Shown piece by piece: positions 63,881 to 64,000 of a DNA stretch of 64,000 nucleotides. Origin of the DNA: Valencia hispanica (Eukaryota > Chordata > Actinopteri > Cyprinodontiformes > Valenciidae). Position 1 is the stretch's first letter. Every line of letters begins with the position of its first letter. The position numbers and the translations under genes are program-made. The notes beneath the pieces were generated by a model that searched no databases, had not been told where the DNA came from, and saw only the letters and a program-made list of their open reading frames with translations. The stretch spans positions 7,152,501-7,216,500 of the forward strand of contig OY747704.1 in assembly GCA_963556495.2 (NCBI GenBank). The letters are read 5' to 3'.

Positions 63881-64000
63881 GTTTGTAATCAGATAAAGAT
63901 AAAATAATCATATTATTGCTAACAGAAGATTCAAATTGAACCTTGCATGTTTTTGGCATTTGGGGTATGGTGACCTCTAGTGATTACTCTAATTAGAGTA

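Larger units (their letters stand above)
60484..64000 (+). mobile_element. tRNA-Trp ERV, second copy, 5' part (runs off the window)
   Basis: A 5' LTR (60484-60897) and PBS are followed by sequence that aligns, in reverse, with the minus copy at 17743-12700. Examples are the AGCAGCTGAAGTAGGCTGAG block at 61870 and the protease-end block near 63700-63860. It lacks the SINE and the TTAA transposon present in the minus copy. No gag frame is recognised. The 3' part lies outside the window. Confidence 0.75.

Overview
The window is eukaryotic and almost certainly teleost fish nuclear DNA. The evidence is AT-rich intergenic sequence, L2-type and Rex3/RTE-type LINEs, Tc1 and hAT DNA transposons, tRNA-derived SINEs, a BEL/Pao element and class I (gamma/epsilon-like) endogenous retroviruses with tRNA-His and tRNA-Trp primer sites. 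I see no bacterial operons, ribosome binding sites, CRISPR arrays or ordinary conserved host genes. All element names come from motif recognition; no database was searched.

Layout. 1-2224 (minus) holds a decayed or frameshifted gene: a C2H2-like zinc-finger exon followed by a tyrosine-recombinase-like region and a 3' UTR with AATAAA. 2.5-3.1 kb is a Penelope-like 3' end with a hammerhead-like motif. 3.54-4.83 kb is the C-terminal part of a minus-strand L2 LINE, whose reading appears to resume at 44.76 kb. Everything between (about 40 kb) seems to lie inside one ancient hAT transposon with ends near 4828 and 44755. That hAT contains a smaller hAT (4838-7846, 8-bp duplication), a 10.2-kb minus-strand ERV (7919-18163), an L2 (18164-20516), a BEL/Pao element (20517-37852), older L2 pieces, a truncated Tc1, another L2, and two fragments of its own transposase.

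The BEL element has been hit four times: a solo ERV LTR, a GGGTCTC-ended DNA transposon, a short hAT, and a young ERV (26951-34862) whose LTRs differ at 5 of 419 positions. Removing each insertion and one target duplication restores the BEL reading frame, so the boundaries are well supported. The young ERV keeps LTRs, PBS, gag, pro and RT-RNase H, but its integrase core and the first part of env are deleted, joining the integrase zinc domain in frame to env. Its gag ends at a UGA CUAG stop with pro open in the same frame behind it.

45.9-46.9 kb holds wreckage of a gypsy-type element (gag start, a 27-bp tandem array, an inverted LTR hairpin). 48445-58030 is a hAT with a perfect 8-bp duplication carrying a second, degenerate ERV (49289-57985). 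58.7-60.2 kb has L2 and Rex3 pieces. From 60484 to the window end is the 5' part of a plus-strand copy of the 7.9-18.2 kb ERV family.

No metabolic or regulatory system is encoded here. The biology is that of a transposon graveyard with one recent retroviral arrival. The insertion order can be read directly from the nesting and target duplications.
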